The notes under the pieces are model-generated. The model ran no database searches and was not told the DNA's origin. It was given only the letters and a program-made list of their open reading frames with translations. Shown here in pieces: positions 1-10,517 of a DNA stretch of 64,000 nt (the first letter of the stretch is position 1; each line of letters opens with the position of its first letter). A program made the translations under genes and the position numbers. The DNA is from an uncultured Pseudocitrobacter sp. (GTDB taxonomy: Bacteria; Pseudomonadota; Gammaproteobacteria; Enterobacterales; Enterobacteriaceae). The stretch lies in the NCBI GenBank assembly GCA_913778145.1, contig CAJYVI010000021.1:21552-85551 (forward strand), given 5' to 3'.

Positions 1-420
1 TTTTACCGCTTCAAGAAACAGGCGTCCGCAGGTCACCAGCGACTCTTTGTTCGCCAGTAAAACCGTTTTACCCGCATCAATAGCAGCAAGCGTCGGCACC
101 AGGCCCGCTGCGCCGACTATGGCGGCCATCACCTGGTCAACGTCGTCCAGCGCGGCCACTTCACACGCCGCCTGTTGCCCACACATTACTTCGGTGCGGC
201 TACCGTGTTCACGCAGGGCGATTTTCAAGGCCTCAGCGCTATGGGCGTCGTCCATCACCGCAAAACGTGGTGAAAACTCCAGACACTGTTCAACCATACG
301 ATCAACATTCTTACCGGCAACCAGCGCGGTAACGGAGAAGTGATCGGCGTTATGGCGCACAACGTCCAGCGTGCTACAGCCAATTGAGCCCGTTGAGCCA
401 AGAACGGTTATTTGCTTCAT
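1..420 (-). CDS. dxr: 1-deoxy-D-xylulose 5-phosphate reductoisomerase, 3' end cut by window edge
   Basis: First 140 codons of the enzyme that converts 1-deoxy-D-xylulose 5-phosphate to 2-C-methyl-D-erythritol 4-phosphate with NADPH, the first committed step of the MEP isoprenoid pathway. The ATG is at 420. The NADPH-binding loop GSTGSIG is at residues 8-14, and the conserved ANKES segment lies near residues 122-126, just before the sequence leaves the window. The full protein is normally about 400 residues, so roughly a third is visible. It follows frr on the same strand, as in E. coli, with a terminator-like hairpin between them. The product is clear; the missing part cannot be judged. Confidence 0.97.
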   Translation of the reverse strand, partial: MKQITVLGSTGSIGCSTLDVVRHNADHFSVTALVAGKNVDRMVEQCLEFSPRFAVMDDAHSAEALKIALREHGSRTEVMCGQQAACEVAALDDVDQVMAAIVGAAGLVPTLAAIDAGKTVLLANKESLVTCGRLFLEAVK

Positions 421-461
421 GAGAGGTCCAGCTTAGCGACTTGAAGGATGAAGAGTATAAA

Positions 462-511
462 AGCAAAACGCCGCCAGCAAAGCGATACGCTTCCTGTACG
501 GCGTTTTTTTT
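462..511 (-). terminator. hairpin terminator between frr and dxr
   Basis: Perfect 9-bp inverted repeat AAAACGCCG (465-473) and CGGCGTTTT (499-507), with T-rich flanks on both strands. It lies just past the frr stop and before the dxr start, so it probably ends most frr transcripts while allowing some readthrough. Confidence 0.7.
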
Positions 512-528
512 CTGCAAACGAATGCAGA

Positions 529-1086
529 TTAGAACTGCATCAGTTCCGCTTCTTTCTCTGCCAGCGCCGCATCAATTTTCTTGATAGCCGCGTCGGTCAG
601 TTTCTGCACGTCGTCCTGAGAACGGCGATCGTCATCTTCGCTGATCTCTTTGTCTTTCAGCAGCGCTTTGACTTTGTCGTTCGCGTCACGGCGGACGTTA
701 CGGACAGAAACACGCCCCTGCTCTGCTTCACCACGCACGACTTTGATCAGGTCTTTACGACGCTCTTCAGTCAGCGGCGGCAGCGGAACGCGGATGTCGG
801 TGCCCGCAGAGCTTGGGTTCAGACCGAGGTCAGACGCCATGATCGCTTTCTCAACGGCCGGGCCCATAGAACGGTCGAACACGTTGATTTTCAGCGTACG
901 GGTATCTTCTACAGTGACGTTCGCCAGCTGACGCAGCGGAGTCGGGGTGCCGTAATACTCAACGACGATGCCGTCCAGCAGGCTGGGAGAAGCACGACCC
1001 GTGCGTATTTTGCTGATTTGGTTTTTGAACGCTTCTACGCATTTGTCCATGCGCACTTCAGCATCTTTTCTGATATCGCTAATCAC
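529..1086 (-). CDS. frr: ribosome recycling factor
   Basis: RRF, 185 aa, the family's usual length. With EF-G it splits post-termination ribosomes into subunits in the cytoplasm. The start codon is GTG at 1086, as in E. coli frr. The protein matches the family along its whole length: RTGRASPS at residues 28-35, the conserved RRDANDKVK segment, and a helical C-terminus ending in AELMQF. It is the fourth gene of the rpsB-tsf-pyrH-frr cluster and is followed by a terminator-like hairpin before dxr. Confidence 0.98.
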   Translation of the reverse strand: MISDIRKDAEVRMDKCVEAFKNQISKIRTGRASPSLLDGIVVEYYGTPTPLRQLANVTVEDTRTLKINVFDRSMGPAVEKAIMASDLGLNPSSAGTDIRVPLPPLTEERRKDLIKVVRGEAEQGRVSVRNVRRDANDKVKALLKDKEISEDDDRRSQDDVQKLTDAAIKKIDAALAEKEAELMQF

Positions 1087-1170
1087 GTTACGAATCCTTG
1101 AAAACTTGTCTCAGTCAGACCAGACGGTAGCACAGATGCGCTAAGTATAGTCCTGTTTAAAATATGCCAC

Positions 1171-1210
1171 CGGGTAAGTGACCCGCATGATTAAAGCGGA
1201 ATCTTACCCG
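1171..1210 (-). other. inverted repeat between pyrH and frr
   Basis: CGGGTAAG (1171-1178) pairs with CTTACCCG (1203-1210) across a 24-nt loop. Read on the minus strand it follows the pyrH stop, but no clear U-run follows, so it could be a weak terminator or an RNA processing or stability structure. frr expression probably also depends on a promoter in this gap, which I cannot place with confidence. Confidence 0.4.
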
Positions 1211-1229
1211 TATTTGGCCTCGACGGAAA

Positions 1230-1955
1230 TTATTCCGGGATTAAAGTGCCTTCTTTTTCGCCCATGACCACGCGACGCAGCGCGCCAGGTTTGTTCATGT
1301 TGAAAACGCGAATTGGCAATTTGTGGTCACGGGCCAGCGTAAACGCGGCAAGATCCATGACTTTCAGTTCTTTATCCAGTACTTCGCTGTAGGTCAGCTG
1401 TTCGTACATAGTCGCAGTAGGATCTTTCGCCGGGTCAGCGGTAAACACGCCATCGACTTTGGTCGCTTTCAGCACCACGTCGGCTTCAATTTCAATACCG
1501 CGCAGGCACGCTGCGGAATCGGTTGTGAAGAACGGGTTACCGGTACCAGCGGAGAGGATCACCACGCGGTTGTTGCGCAGCAGGCTAATCGCCTCTGCCC
1601 AGCTGTAGTTGTCGCACACGCCGTTCAGCGGAATGGCAGACATCAGGCGAGCGTTCACATAGGCGCGATGCAGTGCGTCACGCATTGCCAGGCCGTTCAT
1701 TACCGTGGCCAGCATGCCCATGTGGTCGCCCACAACGCGGTTCATACCCGCTTTCGCCAGACCTGCACCGCGGAACAGGTTACCGCCGCCAATCACTACG
1801 CCAACCTGAATGCCCAGCTCAACAAGTTCTTTAATCTCTTGCGCCATACGGTCAAGGATGCTTGCGTCAATACCGAAACCTTCAGTCCCCTGCAATGCTT
1901 CGCCGCTCAGTTTAAGCAGAATGCGTTTGTAGACGGGTTTTGCGTTGGTAGCCAT
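1230..1955 (-). CDS. pyrH: UMP kinase
   Basis: Amino-acid-kinase-family uridylate kinase, 241 aa; phosphorylates UMP to UDP in pyrimidine nucleotide synthesis and is allosterically controlled by GTP and UTP in enterobacteria. The phosphate-binding KLSGEAL lies at residues 15-21 and GGGNLFRG at 56-63; [11 protein letters not shown] is near the C-terminus. I place the start at the ATG at 1955 because AGGAAAG precedes it closely and the protein then has the usual 241 residues; an in-frame GTG at 1976 would add seven unsupported residues. It sits between tsf and frr, transcribed in the same direction. Confidence 0.98.
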   Translation of the reverse strand: MATNAKPVYKRILLKLSGEALQGTEGFGIDASILDRMAQEIKELVELGIQVGVVIGGGNLFRGAGLAKAGMNRVVGDHMGMLATVMNGLAMRDALHRAYVNARLMSAIPLNGVCDNYSWAEAISLLRNNRVVILSAGTGNPFFTTDSAACLRGIEIEADVVLKATKVDGVFTADPAKDPTATMYEQLTYSEVLDKELKVMDLAAFTLARDHKLPIRVFNMNKPGALRRVVMGEKEGTLIPE

Positions 1956-2063
1956 TTTCTTTCCTGCGAGTGTCACGAATGGGATGATTTAAATCGGGTG
2001 ACATCATGCGCTTCCTGCCGATTCGCCCCTATAAGAGCTGGCTGATTTTCACATGACGGGTAC

Positions 2064-2090
2064 AAAAAGGAGCCGCCCTGAGGCGGCTCC
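2064..2090 (-). terminator. rho-independent terminator after tsf
   Basis: Perfect 9-bp stem GGAGCCGCC (2069-2077) and GGCGGCTCC (2082-2090) with a 4-nt loop, followed on the minus strand by five U residues. It ends the rpsB-tsf transcript just past the tsf stop codon. Confidence 0.9.
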
Positions 2091-2101
2091 GAACAGTACA
2101 A

Positions 2102-2953
2102 TTAAGACTGTTTAGACATTGCAGCAACTTCTGCTGCGAAGTCAGCTTCAACTTTCTCGATGCCTTCGCCCACTTCAAAGCGGATGAAGCCAGTCACGTC
2201 AGCGTTGTGCTCTTTCAGCAGCTGGCCCACGTTTTTGCTCGGGTCCATAACGAAAGGCTGACCAGTCAGAGAAACTTCGCCGGTGAATTTCTTCATGCGG
2301 CCTTCAACCATTTTCTCTGCGATTTCTTTCGGCTTACCAGACTGCATCGCGATGTCCAGCTGTACCTGGTATTCTTTCTCTACCACTTCAGCAGACACGT
2401 CTTCTGGTTTAACGAATTCTGGTTTGCTTGCAGCAACGTGCATTGCCAGGTGTTTAACCAGCTCTTCATCAGCGCCTTTAGCCGCAACCAGAACACCGAT
2501 GCGCGCACCGTGCTGGTAGCTACCCAGAACGTCGCCTTCCAGGATTGCAACGCGACGGATGTTGATGTTTTCACCGATTTTAGCAACCAGTGCAACACGC
2601 TCTTCTTCGAACTGTGCTTTCAGGACTTCAACGTCAGTCACTTTGCCTGCAACAGCTGCGTCCAGAACTTTGTCTGCGAACGCCTGGAAACCACCGTCTT
2701 TAGCAACGAAGTCAGTCTGGCAGTTAACTTCCAGAATCACGCCGAAGTTGCCTTCGATTTTGGTTTTGATCACGCCGTCAGCAGCAACGTTGCCTGCTTT
2801 TTTAGCCGCTTTGATCGCACCAGATTTACGCATGTTTTCGATTGCCAGCTCGATGTCGCCATTAGCTTCAGTCAGTGCTTTTTTGCAATCCATCATGCCT
2901 GCGCCGGTACGTTCACGCAGCTCTTTTACCAGGGATGCGGTAATTTCAGCCAT
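2102..2953 (-). CDS. tsf: translation elongation factor Ts
   Basis: EF-Ts, 283 aa, the standard gammaproteobacterial length. It is the nucleotide exchange factor that releases GDP from EF-Tu during elongation. The N-terminal UBA-like segment has [17 protein letters not shown] at residues 11-27, and the EF-Tu contact TDFV is at 80-83 within the core. It lies downstream of rpsB with a short attenuator hairpin between them and a strong terminator after it, so the two genes form the classic S2/EF-Ts operon, autoregulated in E. coli through the rpsB leader. Confidence 0.99.
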   Translation of the reverse strand: MAEITASLVKELRERTGAGMMDCKKALTEANGDIELAIENMRKSGAIKAAKKAGNVAADGVIKTKIEGNFGVILEVNCQTDFVAKDGGFQAFADKVLDAAVAGKVTDVEVLKAQFEEERVALVAKIGENINIRRVAILEGDVLGSYQHGARIGVLVAAKGADEELVKHLAMHVAASKPEFVKPEDVSAEVVEKEYQVQLDIAMQSGKPKEIAEKMVEGRMKKFTGEVSLTGQPFVMDPSKNVGQLLKEHNADVTGFIRFEVGEGIEKVEADFAAEVAAMSKQS

Positions 2954-3013
2954 TCTAAAATCCTCGGAAGAGTGATCCGCCCGGCCTGATAACCGAACGG
3001 ATTTAAAAAAGTG

Positions 3014-3038
3014 AAAAAGGGGCCATAAAGGGCCCCTT
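3014..3038 (-). terminator. attenuator hairpin between rpsB and tsf
   Basis: AAGGGGCC (3017-3024) pairs with GGCCCCTT (3031-3038), 8 bp with a 6-nt loop. On the minus strand the stem runs into UUUUU. Its position between two cotranscribed genes suggests partial termination that lowers tsf relative to rpsB; that effect is inferred. Confidence 0.75.
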
Positions 3039-3091
3039 AACCAAACTTGATACTACCTGGTCTATAAGGGGGCTCTAACGAGCGTTCCTTA

Positions 3092-3960
<869 letters not shown>

Positions 3961-3987
3961 ATCAAATGGAACGGAAGTCCGGCGCGC

Positions 3988-4017
3988 TTTATACCACAAA
4001 TACGCCACCGACACCAA
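3988..4017 (-). promoter_or_regulatory. rpsB promoter with GC-rich discriminator
   Basis: Minus-strand -35 TTGGTG (4012-4017) and -10 TATAAA (3988-3993) are separated by 18 bp, followed by the discriminator GCGCGCC (3981-3987). The GC-rich discriminator is typical of ribosomal promoters repressed by ppGpp and DksA. Confidence 0.65.
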
Positions 4018-4138
4018 TAATTGTTGGCACTCTATGCTGTAACTGATTCTCAATCTGGTAGTGGATGCTTCAGACTGTTAACATTGATAGCACTTACACA
4101 ATTATTGTCGATAAATTCGACCCTGATGGACAAACTCC

Positions 4139-4933
4139 ATGGCTATTTCTATTAAAACACCTGAAGAAATCGAAAAGATGCGCGTCGCGGGTCGTCTGGC
4201 AGCCGAAGTGCTGGAGATGATCGAACAGCACATCAAACCGGGCGTCAGCACCGGCGAGCTGGATCGCATCTGTGACGACTGGATCGTTAACCATCAGCAC
4301 GCGATTTCCGCCTGCCTCGGCTACCACGGTTACCCGAAATCAGTTTGCATCTCGATTAACGAAGTGGTCTGCCACGGCATCCCGGACGATGCTAAGCATC
4401 TGAAAGATGGCGATATCGTCAACATCGACGTGACCGTGATTAAAGACGAGTTCCACGGCGACACCTCAAAAATGTTCATCGTCGGCAAACCGACCATTCT
4501 GGGCGAGCGCCTGTGTCGCGTCACCCAGGAAAGTCTTTATCTCGGCATCAAGATGGTCAAACCGGGCATTCGCCTGCGCACCATCGGCGCGGCAATCCAG
4601 AAATACGCGGAAGCGGAAGGTTTCTCAGTGGTACGCGAATACTGCGGTCACGGTATCGGTCGCGGCTTCCACGAAGAACCGCAGGTGCTGCACTATGATG
4701 CAGACGACGGCGGCGTGGTGCTTAAAGAAGGCATGACCTTCACCATCGAACCGATGCTGAACGCCGGTGATTACCGCATCCGCACCATGAAAGATGGCTG
4801 GACGGTAAAAACCAAAGACCGCAGCTTGTCTGCTCAGTACGAGCATACTATTGTGGTAACGGCAAACGGCTGCGAAATTCTGACGCTGCGTAAGGATGAC
4901 ACCATCCCGGCTGTCATCTCGCACGACGAATAA
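4139..4933 (+). CDS. map: type I methionine aminopeptidase
   Basis: 264 aa, as in E. coli. It removes the initiator methionine from new proteins when the second residue is small. The five dinuclear-metal ligands are in place: D97 in NIDVTV, D108 in HGDTS, H171 in CGHGIG, E204 in the TIEPM segment, and E235 in QYEHT. H79 of the CHG motif is also present. It is divergent from rpsB, as in E. coli, and is followed by a REP element rather than a classic terminator. Confidence 0.99.
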   Translation: MAISIKTPEEIEKMRVAGRLAAEVLEMIEQHIKPGVSTGELDRICDDWIVNHQHAISACLGYHGYPKSVCISINEVVCHGIPDDAKHLKDGDIVNIDVTVIKDEFHGDTSKMFIVGKPTILGERLCRVTQESLYLGIKMVKPGIRLRTIGAAIQKYAEAEGFSVVREYCGHGIGRGFHEEPQVLHYDADDGGVVLKEGMTFTIEPMLNAGDYRIRTMKDGWTVKTKDRSLSAQYEHTIVVTANGCEILTLRKDDTIPAVISHDE

Positions 4934-4940
4934 TTGATTT

Positions 4941-5028
4941 GCCTGATGGCGATGCTCACGCATCTTATCAGGCCTACAAATTGCACTATCCCGTAGGCCG
5001 GATAAGGCGCTTGCGCCGTCATCCGGCT
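4941..5028. repeat. pair of REP elements (BIME) between map and glnD
   Basis: Two REP-type palindromes in inverted order: one begins GCCTGATGGCGATG at 4941 and ends TTATCAGGCCTAC near 4978; the other runs GTAGGCCGGATAAGGCGC to CATCCGGC (4993-5027). The GCCTGATG and GGATAAGGCG signatures are those of enterobacterial REPs. Such elements usually lie after genes and affect 3' mRNA stability; here they fill most of the map-glnD gap. Confidence 0.9.
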
Positions 5029-5053
5029 TTTTATATGGGTGGCGCAAACATAA

Positions 5054-7726
5054 ATGAAAACTCTTCCTGAACAGCTCGCGAATACCGCACTTCCCACCCT
5101 TCCCAATCAGCCGCAAAATCCCGGATCCTGGCCTGCGGAAGCGCTGAATATTGTCACCATCAAATCCCATCTTGATGATTTCCAGCGCTGGCTGGGTGAA
5201 GCGTTTGATAGCGGAATTTCCGCCGAACAGCTCATCGAAGCGCGCACCGAATTTATCGACCAGCTTCTGCAACGCCTCTGGCTTCAGTACGGTTTTGGCG
5301 ATGTGGAAGACGCGGCGCTGGTTGCCGTTGGCGGCTACGGACGCGGTGAATTACACCCGCTCTCGGACATCGATCTGCTGATTTTAAGTCGTAAGAAACT
5401 GCCCGACGAACAGGCGCAGAAAATCGGCGAGCTGTTAACGCTCCTCTGGGATCTCAAACTGGAAGTGGGCCATAGCGTGCGGACGCTGGAAGAGTGCCTG
5501 TTGGAAGGTCTTTCAGATCTGACCGTCGCCACCAACCTGATTGAATCACGCCTGCTGATTGGCGACGTCGCCCTGTTCCTGGAACTGCAAAAACACATTT
5601 TCAGCGAAGGCTTCTGGCCGTCAGAAAAATTCTTCCCGGCGAAAGTGGAAGAACAAAACGCACGCCACCAGCGCTATCACGGCACCAGCTATAATCTTGA
5701 ACCGGACATTAAAAGCAGCCCCGGCGGCCTGCGCGATATCCACACGTTACAGTGGGTCGCTCGTCGCCACTTTGGCGCCACTTCGCTGGATGAAATGGTC
5801 GGTTTTGGCTTTCTGACTGAAGCCGAGCGCAACGAGCTTAACGAGTGTCTGCATCTGCTGTGGCGCATCCGTTTTGCCCTGCATCTTGAACTCAACCGCT
5901 ACGACAACCGTCTGCTGTTCGACCGCCAGCTTAGCGTCGCCCAGCGCCTGAACTACAGCGGCGAAGGCAATCAGCCGGTTGAGCACATGATGAAAGATTT
6001 CTACCGCGTGACGCGCCGCGTCGGCGAGCTTAATCACATGCTGCTTCAGCTGTTTGATGAAGCGATTCTTGCCCTGACGGAAGATGAAAAACCGCGTCCG
6101 ATTGACGATGATTTCCAGCTTCGCGGCACGCTTATCGATCTGCGCGATGACACGCTGTTTATGCGCGAACCGCAGGCGATTCTGCGCATGTTCTCTATTA
6201 TGGTGCGCAACAGCGCCATTACCGGGATTTACTCAACTACCCTGCGCCACCTGCGCCATGCGCGTCGTCATCTGGCACAGCCGTTGTGCTATATCCCGGA
6301 AGCCCGCTCGATTTTCCTCAGCATGCTGCGCCACCCCGGCGCGGTGAAGCGCGGCCTGCTACCGATGCATCGCCACAGCGTGCTGTGGGCCTATATGCCG
6401 CAGTGGTCGCACATCGTCGGCCAGATGCAGTTTGACCTGTTCCACGCCTACACGGTCGATGAGCACACTATCCGCGTGCTGCTCAAACTGGAAAGCTTTG
6501 CCGAAGAAGAGACGCGCCCGCGCCACCCGCTGTGCGTCGACCTCTGGCCGCGCCTTACCCATCCCGAACTGATTCTGATCGCCGCGCTGTTCCACGATAT
6601 CGCCAAAGGACGCGGCGGCGATCACTCGATTCTCGGCGCGGAAGACGTGCTGAAGTTCGCCGAGCTGCACGGCCTGAACTCCCGCGAGACACAGCTTGTT
6701 GCCTGGCTGGTGCGTCATCACCTGTTAATGTCCGTTACCGCGCAGCGGCGTGATATTCAGGACCCGGAAGTGATTAAACAGTTTGCCGAAATTGTGCAAA
6801 CAGAGAACCGCCTGCGCTATCTGGTGTGTCTGACGGTTGCCGATATTTGCGCCACCAATGAAACCCTGTGGAACAGCTGGAAGCAGAGCCTGTTGCGCGA
6901 ACTCTATTTCGCCACCGAAAAACAGCTGCGCCGGGGAATGGATAATACGCCTGATATGCGCGAACGCGTGCGTCATCATCAGATGCAGGCGCTGGCCCTG
7001 CTGCGCATGGATAACATCGACGAAGAGAAGCTGCATCAAATCTGGAATCGCTGTCGAGCCAACTATTTTGTACGCCACACGCCAAATCAGCTCGCCTGGC
7101 ATGCCCGACATCTGTTACAGCACGATCTCACAGAACCGATGATCCTGTTAAGCCCGCAGGCTACCCGCGGCGGCACCGAGATTTTCATCTGGAGCCCGGA
7201 TCGCCCTTACCTGTTTGCGGCGGTCTGTGCGGAGCTGGATAGACGAAACCTCAGCGTGCACGACGCGCAGATTTTCACCACCCGCGACGGCATGGCGATG
7301 GACACCTTTATCGTGCTGGAACCCGACGGAAGCCCACTCTCATCCGATCGCCATGAGGCTATCCGCTTTGGGCTGGAACAGGCCATTAGCCAACGCAGCT
7401 GGCAGGCGCCGCAACCGCGTCGTCAACCGGCAAAATTGCGCCACTTCTCCGTCGATACCGAGGTGAATTTCCTGCCGACCCATACGGACCGAAAATCGTT
7501 CCTCGAACTGATTGCGCTCGATCAGCCAGGGCTTTTGGCGCGCGTCGGGAAAGTGTTCGCCGACCTCGGCATTTCCCTTCACGGGGCCAGAATTACGACA
7601 ATTGGTGAACGAGTAGAAGATTTATTTATAATCGCCACCGCCGACCGGCGTGCGCTTAATAATGCGCTGCAATTAGAGGTACAACAACGGTTGACAGCAG
7701 CCCTCAATCCAAACGATAAAGGGTAA
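5054..7726 (+). CDS. glnD: bifunctional PII uridylyltransferase / uridylyl-removing enzyme
   Basis: 890 aa, the E. coli length. GlnD senses glutamine: it uridylylates PII proteins (GlnB, GlnK) when glutamine is low and removes UMP when it is high, thereby setting glutamine synthetase activity and NtrBC signalling. The nucleotidyltransferase domain has GGYGRGEL at residues 93-100 followed by D105 and D107. The HD hydrolase domain has [13 protein letters not shown] around 513-525. Two C-terminal ACT domains start near residues 708 and 816 and bind glutamine. It stands alone between the REP pair and dapD. Confidence 0.99.
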   Translation: MKTLPEQLANTALPTLPNQPQNPGSWPAEALNIVTIKSHLDDFQRWLGEAFDSGISAEQLIEARTEFIDQLLQRLWLQYGFGDVEDAALVAVGGYGRGELHPLSDIDLLILSRKKLPDEQAQKIGELLTLLWDLKLEVGHSVRTLEECLLEGLSDLTVATNLIESRLLIGDVALFLELQKHIFSEGFWPSEKFFPAKVEEQNARHQRYHGTSYNLEPDIKSSPGGLRDIHTLQWVARRHFGATSLDEMVGFGFLTEAERNELNECLHLLWRIRFALHLELNRYDNRLLFDRQLSVAQRLNYSGEGNQPVEHMMKDFYRVTRRVGELNHMLLQLFDEAILALTEDEKPRPIDDDFQLRGTLIDLRDDTLFMREPQAILRMFSIMVRNSAITGIYSTTLRHLRHARRHLAQPLCYIPEARSIFLSMLRHPGAVKRGLLPMHRHSVLWAYMPQWSHIVGQMQFDLFHAYTVDEHTIRVLLKLESFAEEETRPRHPLCVDLWPRLTHPELILIAALFHDIAKGRGGDHSILGAEDVLKFAELHGLNSRETQLVAWLVRHHLLMSVTAQRRDIQDPEVIKQFAEIVQTENRLRYLVCLTVADICATNETLWNSWKQSLLRELYFATEKQLRRGMDNTPDMRERVRHHQMQALALLRMDNIDEEKLHQIWNRCRANYFVRHTPNQLAWHARHLLQHDLTEPMILLSPQATRGGTEIFIWSPDRPYLFAAVCAELDRRNLSVHDAQIFTTRDGMAMDTFIVLEPDGSPLSSDRHEAIRFGLEQAISQRSWQAPQPRRQPAKLRHFSVDTEVNFLPTHTDRKSFLELIALDQPGLLARVGKVFADLGISLHGARITTIGERVEDLFIIATADRRALNNALQLEVQQRLTAALNPNDKG

Positions 7727-7758
7727 TCATTTTTTTTACACAGATGGAAAGAGTAACA

Positions 7759-8583
7759 ATGCAGCAATTACAGAACGTTATTGAGTCCGCTTTCGAGCGT
7801 CGCGCCGACATTACCCCAAACAATGTCGACACCGTAACCCGCGAAGCGGTAAACCAGGTTATTTCATTACTGGATTCCGGCGCGCTGCGTGTCGCTGAAA
7901 AAATTGACGGCCAGTGGGTCACTCACCAGTGGTTGAAGAAAGCGGTTCTGCTCTCTTTCCGTATTAACGATAACCAGGTTATCGATGGTGCGGAAAGCCG
8001 CTACTTCGATAAAGTGCCGATGAAATTCGCCGACTACGACGAAGCGCGTTTCCAGAAAGAAGGCTTCCGCGTGGTTCCGCCTGCGGCCGTTCGTCAGGGC
8101 GCGTATATTGCTCGCAACACCGTACTGATGCCGTCTTACGTTAACATCGGCGCCTACGTTGACGAAGGCTCTATGGTTGACACCTGGGCGACCGTTGGCT
8201 CCTGCGCGCAAATCGGTAAAAACGTCCACCTGTCCGGCGGCGTCGGCATCGGCGGCGTCCTGGAACCGCTGCAGGCTAACCCGACCATCATCGAAGACAA
8301 CTGCTTCATCGGCGCGCGCTCTGAGGTCGTTGAAGGCGTGATTGTTGAAGAAGGCTCTGTTATCTCCATGGGCGTATACCTGGGCCAGAGCACCAAAATC
8401 TACGACCGCGAAACCGGCGAAGTCTTCTATGGCCGCGTTCCGGCAGGCTCCGTTGTCGTTTCCGGCAACCTGCCGTCGAAAGATGGCAAATACAGCCTGT
8501 ACTGCGCGGTCATCGTGAAGAAAGTGGACGCCAAAACCCGCGGTAAAGTGGGCATCAACGAACTGCTGCGGACTATCGACTAA
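7759..8583 (+). CDS. dapD: 2,3,4,5-tetrahydropyridine-2,6-dicarboxylate N-succinyltransferase
   Basis: 274 aa. Transfers succinyl from succinyl-CoA to tetrahydrodipicolinate in the succinylase branch of lysine and meso-diaminopimelate synthesis, feeding peptidoglycan. The middle of the protein is a left-handed beta helix of hexapeptide repeats (roughly residues 105-215) with GGVGIGGV and [10 protein letters not shown] use the ATG at 7759, which has GGAAAGAG just upstream and gives the family length; an in-frame ATG at 7744 would add five residues. A strong terminator follows. Confidence 0.98.
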   Translation: MQQLQNVIESAFERRADITPNNVDTVTREAVNQVISLLDSGALRVAEKIDGQWVTHQWLKKAVLLSFRINDNQVIDGAESRYFDKVPMKFADYDEARFQKEGFRVVPPAAVRQGAYIARNTVLMPSYVNIGAYVDEGSMVDTWATVGSCAQIGKNVHLSGGVGIGGVLEPLQANPTIIEDNCFIGARSEVVEGVIVEEGSVISMGVYLGQSTKIYDRETGEVFYGRVPAGSVVVSGNLPSKDGKYSLYCAVIVKKVDAKTRGKVGINELLRTID

Positions 8584-8592
8584 GGCAGAGAG

Positions 8593-8621
8593 AAAAAGCG
8601 GGGGCGACCCCGCTTTTTTTT
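8593..8621 (+). terminator. rho-independent terminator after dapD
   Basis: AAGCGGGG (8596-8603) pairs with CCCCGCTT (8608-8615) around a GCGA loop, followed by a run of eight T (8614-8621). Confidence 0.95.
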
Positions 8622-8691
8622 CGATCCAAACTGGCGGAAAACGATTTTTTCACTGATTATTCAATAGTTAAATTACAGCAAGGGTACCGCT

Positions 8692-9081
8692 ATGTACGAT
8701 AATCTGAAAAGTTTGGGCATTACCAATCCTGATGAAATCGATCGTTACAGCCTCCGGCAGGAAGCCAACAACGATATCCTGAAAATCTACTTCCAGAAGG
8801 ATAAGGGTGAGTTTTTCGCCAAGAGCGTGAAGTTTAAGTATCCGCGCCAGCGCAAAACCGTTGCCGCCGACGGCGTTGGGCAGGGTTACAAAGAGGTGCA
8901 GGAGATCAGCCCTAACCTGCGCTATGTGATTGATGAACTGGATCAGATTTGCCAGCGCGATCGCACCGAGGTGGATCTGAAGCGTAAGATCCTGGACGAT
9001 CTGCGTCACCTGGAGTCGGTGGTGACCAATAAGATCAGCGAAATTGAAGCGGATCTGGAAAAACTGACGCGGAATAAATAG
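8692..9081 (+). CDS. yaeH: conserved DUF3461 protein YaeH
   Basis: 129 aa, matching E. coli YaeH almost residue for residue apart from the extreme C-terminus. No enzymatic motif is visible. It is highly charged, with a helical C-terminal half (about residues 80-129) rich in Leu, Glu and Lys that looks like a coiled coil. There is no signal peptide or membrane segment, so it is probably cytoplasmic. The function is unknown. It has its own upstream gap and is convergent with cdaR, with a palindromic repeat unit filling the gap. Confidence 0.95.
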   Translation: MYDNLKSLGITNPDEIDRYSLRQEANNDILKIYFQKDKGEFFAKSVKFKYPRQRKTVAADGVGQGYKEVQEISPNLRYVIDELDQICQRDRTEVDLKRKILDDLRHLESVVTNKISEIEADLEKLTRNK

Positions 9082-9083
9082 CC

Positions 9084-9190
9084 CCCTCACCCCGGCCCTC
9101 TCCCACAGGGAGAGGGAGAAAACCGGCGCACGAAATAACCGTCGTGCACAATCAGTCCCCTCTCCCTCAGGGAGAGGGTTAGGGTGAGGG
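9084..9190. repeat. palindromic repeat unit, copy 1 (yaeH-cdaR)
   Basis: Outer arms CCCTCACCC and GGGTGAGGG enclose two hairpins of the form CCCTCTCCC ... GGGAGAGGG separated by a variable middle of about 40 bp. The left side carries CCCCGG next to the arm and the right side TTAGGG. Four full copies and one half copy occur in this window. It sits between the convergent genes yaeH and cdaR and could act as a two-way terminator or mRNA 3' stabiliser. Confidence 0.85.
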
Positions 9191-9201
9191 TGGTTCACGG
9201 T

Positions 9202-10362
9202 TCAGCTCGGCTGCTCATCCAGCTGCAACGCCACATACAGCAACAACCTATCGTCAAAATTACTCAAATCCAGCCCCGTTAATTCTGAGATGCGGTTCAG
9301 GCGATACTCCAGCGTATTACGGTGAATAAACAGCGCCTTGGATGTCGCCAGCGGCTGCACGTTATGGCGGAACCACGCCGCCAGCGTACGCCGGAGTAAT
9401 CCGTTGTTATCCATCGCTTTCAACCGCGTTAACGGGCGAGCCAGCTCATTGGCCTGCCAACCGCCGCGCAGGCTATCGAGCAGCACCGGCAGCATCAGGT
9501 CCTGATAGAAGTAGCTACGGCTTTCCGGCATGCGCTGTTTTCCCACCATCATGGTGGTGCGCGCCGTACGGTAAGAGCGCGCAATGCTCCCCGGCCCGGT
9601 GAAATAGTTACCCAGCGAGACGCGAAAACGCAACTGACCGTTCTCTTTCATCCGCGTGATAAGCTGTTCGATGCGTTTCCGATGATCTTCCGCATCCCAG
9701 CGGCCAAACTGATTCAGCGCCGGTTTCAGCACCACCATTTCAGTCAGCGAAACGATTGCAATCAGGTTGTTGCGCTCAGGTGTCGTCAGCGCATTTTGCA
9801 GTTGCTGAAGCTCAGCCATCGCGCTATCCACCCCAAGCTGCCCGCTGTCTACTTCCACCACAGCCACCACACGCGGCTGGTTTAAATCGATACCCAGGCG
9901 CTGCGCCCATTCGGTTAACGCAGGCGTATTCTCTTCTGCCTGAATCAGGTTCATCACCAGCTCTTCACGCAGGCGGCTATCCTGCGCCAGCAGATGCATC
10001 AGGCGCGACTGTTCAAGCATCATTTCGGCGGTCATGCAAACCAGTTCGCCATATTTGCGCAGCGTTCCCGGCTCGCCGGTCAGGCCGATGACACCAACAA
10101 TCTCACCCTCCAGACGCAGCGGCAGGTTGATTCCCTGACGCACGCCGTGCAGATGCCTGGCGACCGCATCGTCAATGTCCACCACCCTGCCCTGAGAGAG
10201 CACCAACAGCGCGCCTTCGTGCAATTCACCAATACGCTCGCGATCGCCGCTGCCGATGATGCGGCCACGGGCGTCCATGACGTTGATGTTGGTGTCGATA
10301 ATGCGCATGGTTCGCGCCACGATATCCTGCGCCATTTTGGTATCAAGATGCCAGCCAGCCAT
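9202..10362 (-). CDS. cdaR: sugar diacid utilisation regulator
   Basis: 386 aa. Transcriptional activator of genes for D-glucarate, D-galactarate and D-glycerate use (gud, gar and related operons in E. coli). The N-terminal half (about residues 1-140) is the sugar-diacid recognition domain; the C-terminal end is a PucR-type helix-turn-helix with HRNTLEYRLNRI. The start at 10362 has AGGAGG eight bases upstream and gives the known MAGWHLDTKM N-terminus; a longer frame to 10428 lacks support. It lies alone, convergent with yaeH, and the target operons are not in this window. Confidence 0.97.
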   Translation of the reverse strand: MAGWHLDTKMAQDIVARTMRIIDTNINVMDARGRIIGSGDRERIGELHEGALLVLSQGRVVDIDDAVARHLHGVRQGINLPLRLEGEIVGVIGLTGEPGTLRKYGELVCMTAEMMLEQSRLMHLLAQDSRLREELVMNLIQAEENTPALTEWAQRLGIDLNQPRVVAVVEVDSGQLGVDSAMAELQQLQNALTTPERNNLIAIVSLTEMVVLKPALNQFGRWDAEDHRKRIEQLITRMKENGQLRFRVSLGNYFTGPGSIARSYRTARTTMMVGKQRMPESRSYFYQDLMLPVLLDSLRGGWQANELARPLTRLKAMDNNGLLRRTLAAWFRHNVQPLATSKALFIHRNTLEYRLNRISELTGLDLSNFDDRLLLYVALQLDEQPS

Positions 10363-10482
10363 GTAATCCTCCTGTGAGCAGGTTACAGCATAAGGAAGAT
10401 GGCTAACCGTCGCACTGTGCAAATGCACAAAGCCGGAGTGAGAAATATGGAGTTGTGGGAGGCTTCACAGAACAGTGAGAAA

Positions 10483-10509
10483 CCCCTTTCCCCAGAAAGG
10501 GGAAAGGGG
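10483..10509 (-). terminator. long perfect hairpin after degP
   Basis: 11-bp perfect stem CCCCTTTCCCC (10483-10493) and GGGGAAAGGGG (10499-10509) with loop AGAAA, just past the degP stop at 10518. The minus-strand tail is GTTTCTC, so the U-run is weak. The flank GGGGTGAGG resembles the arm of the palindromic repeat family, so this may be a degenerate relative. Confidence 0.65.
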
Positions 10510-10517
10510 TGAGGAAA

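Noticed and set aside
448..1101. Open frame of 217 codons on the plus strand over frr
   Set aside because: It is the antisense shadow of frr; the minus-strand protein is a full-length conserved match and the plus frame has no recognisable domain.
9084..9190. Palindromic repeats as a CRISPR array
   Set aside because: Repeats occur singly or in one loose cluster, without regularly spaced identical repeats and spacers, and no cas genes are present.
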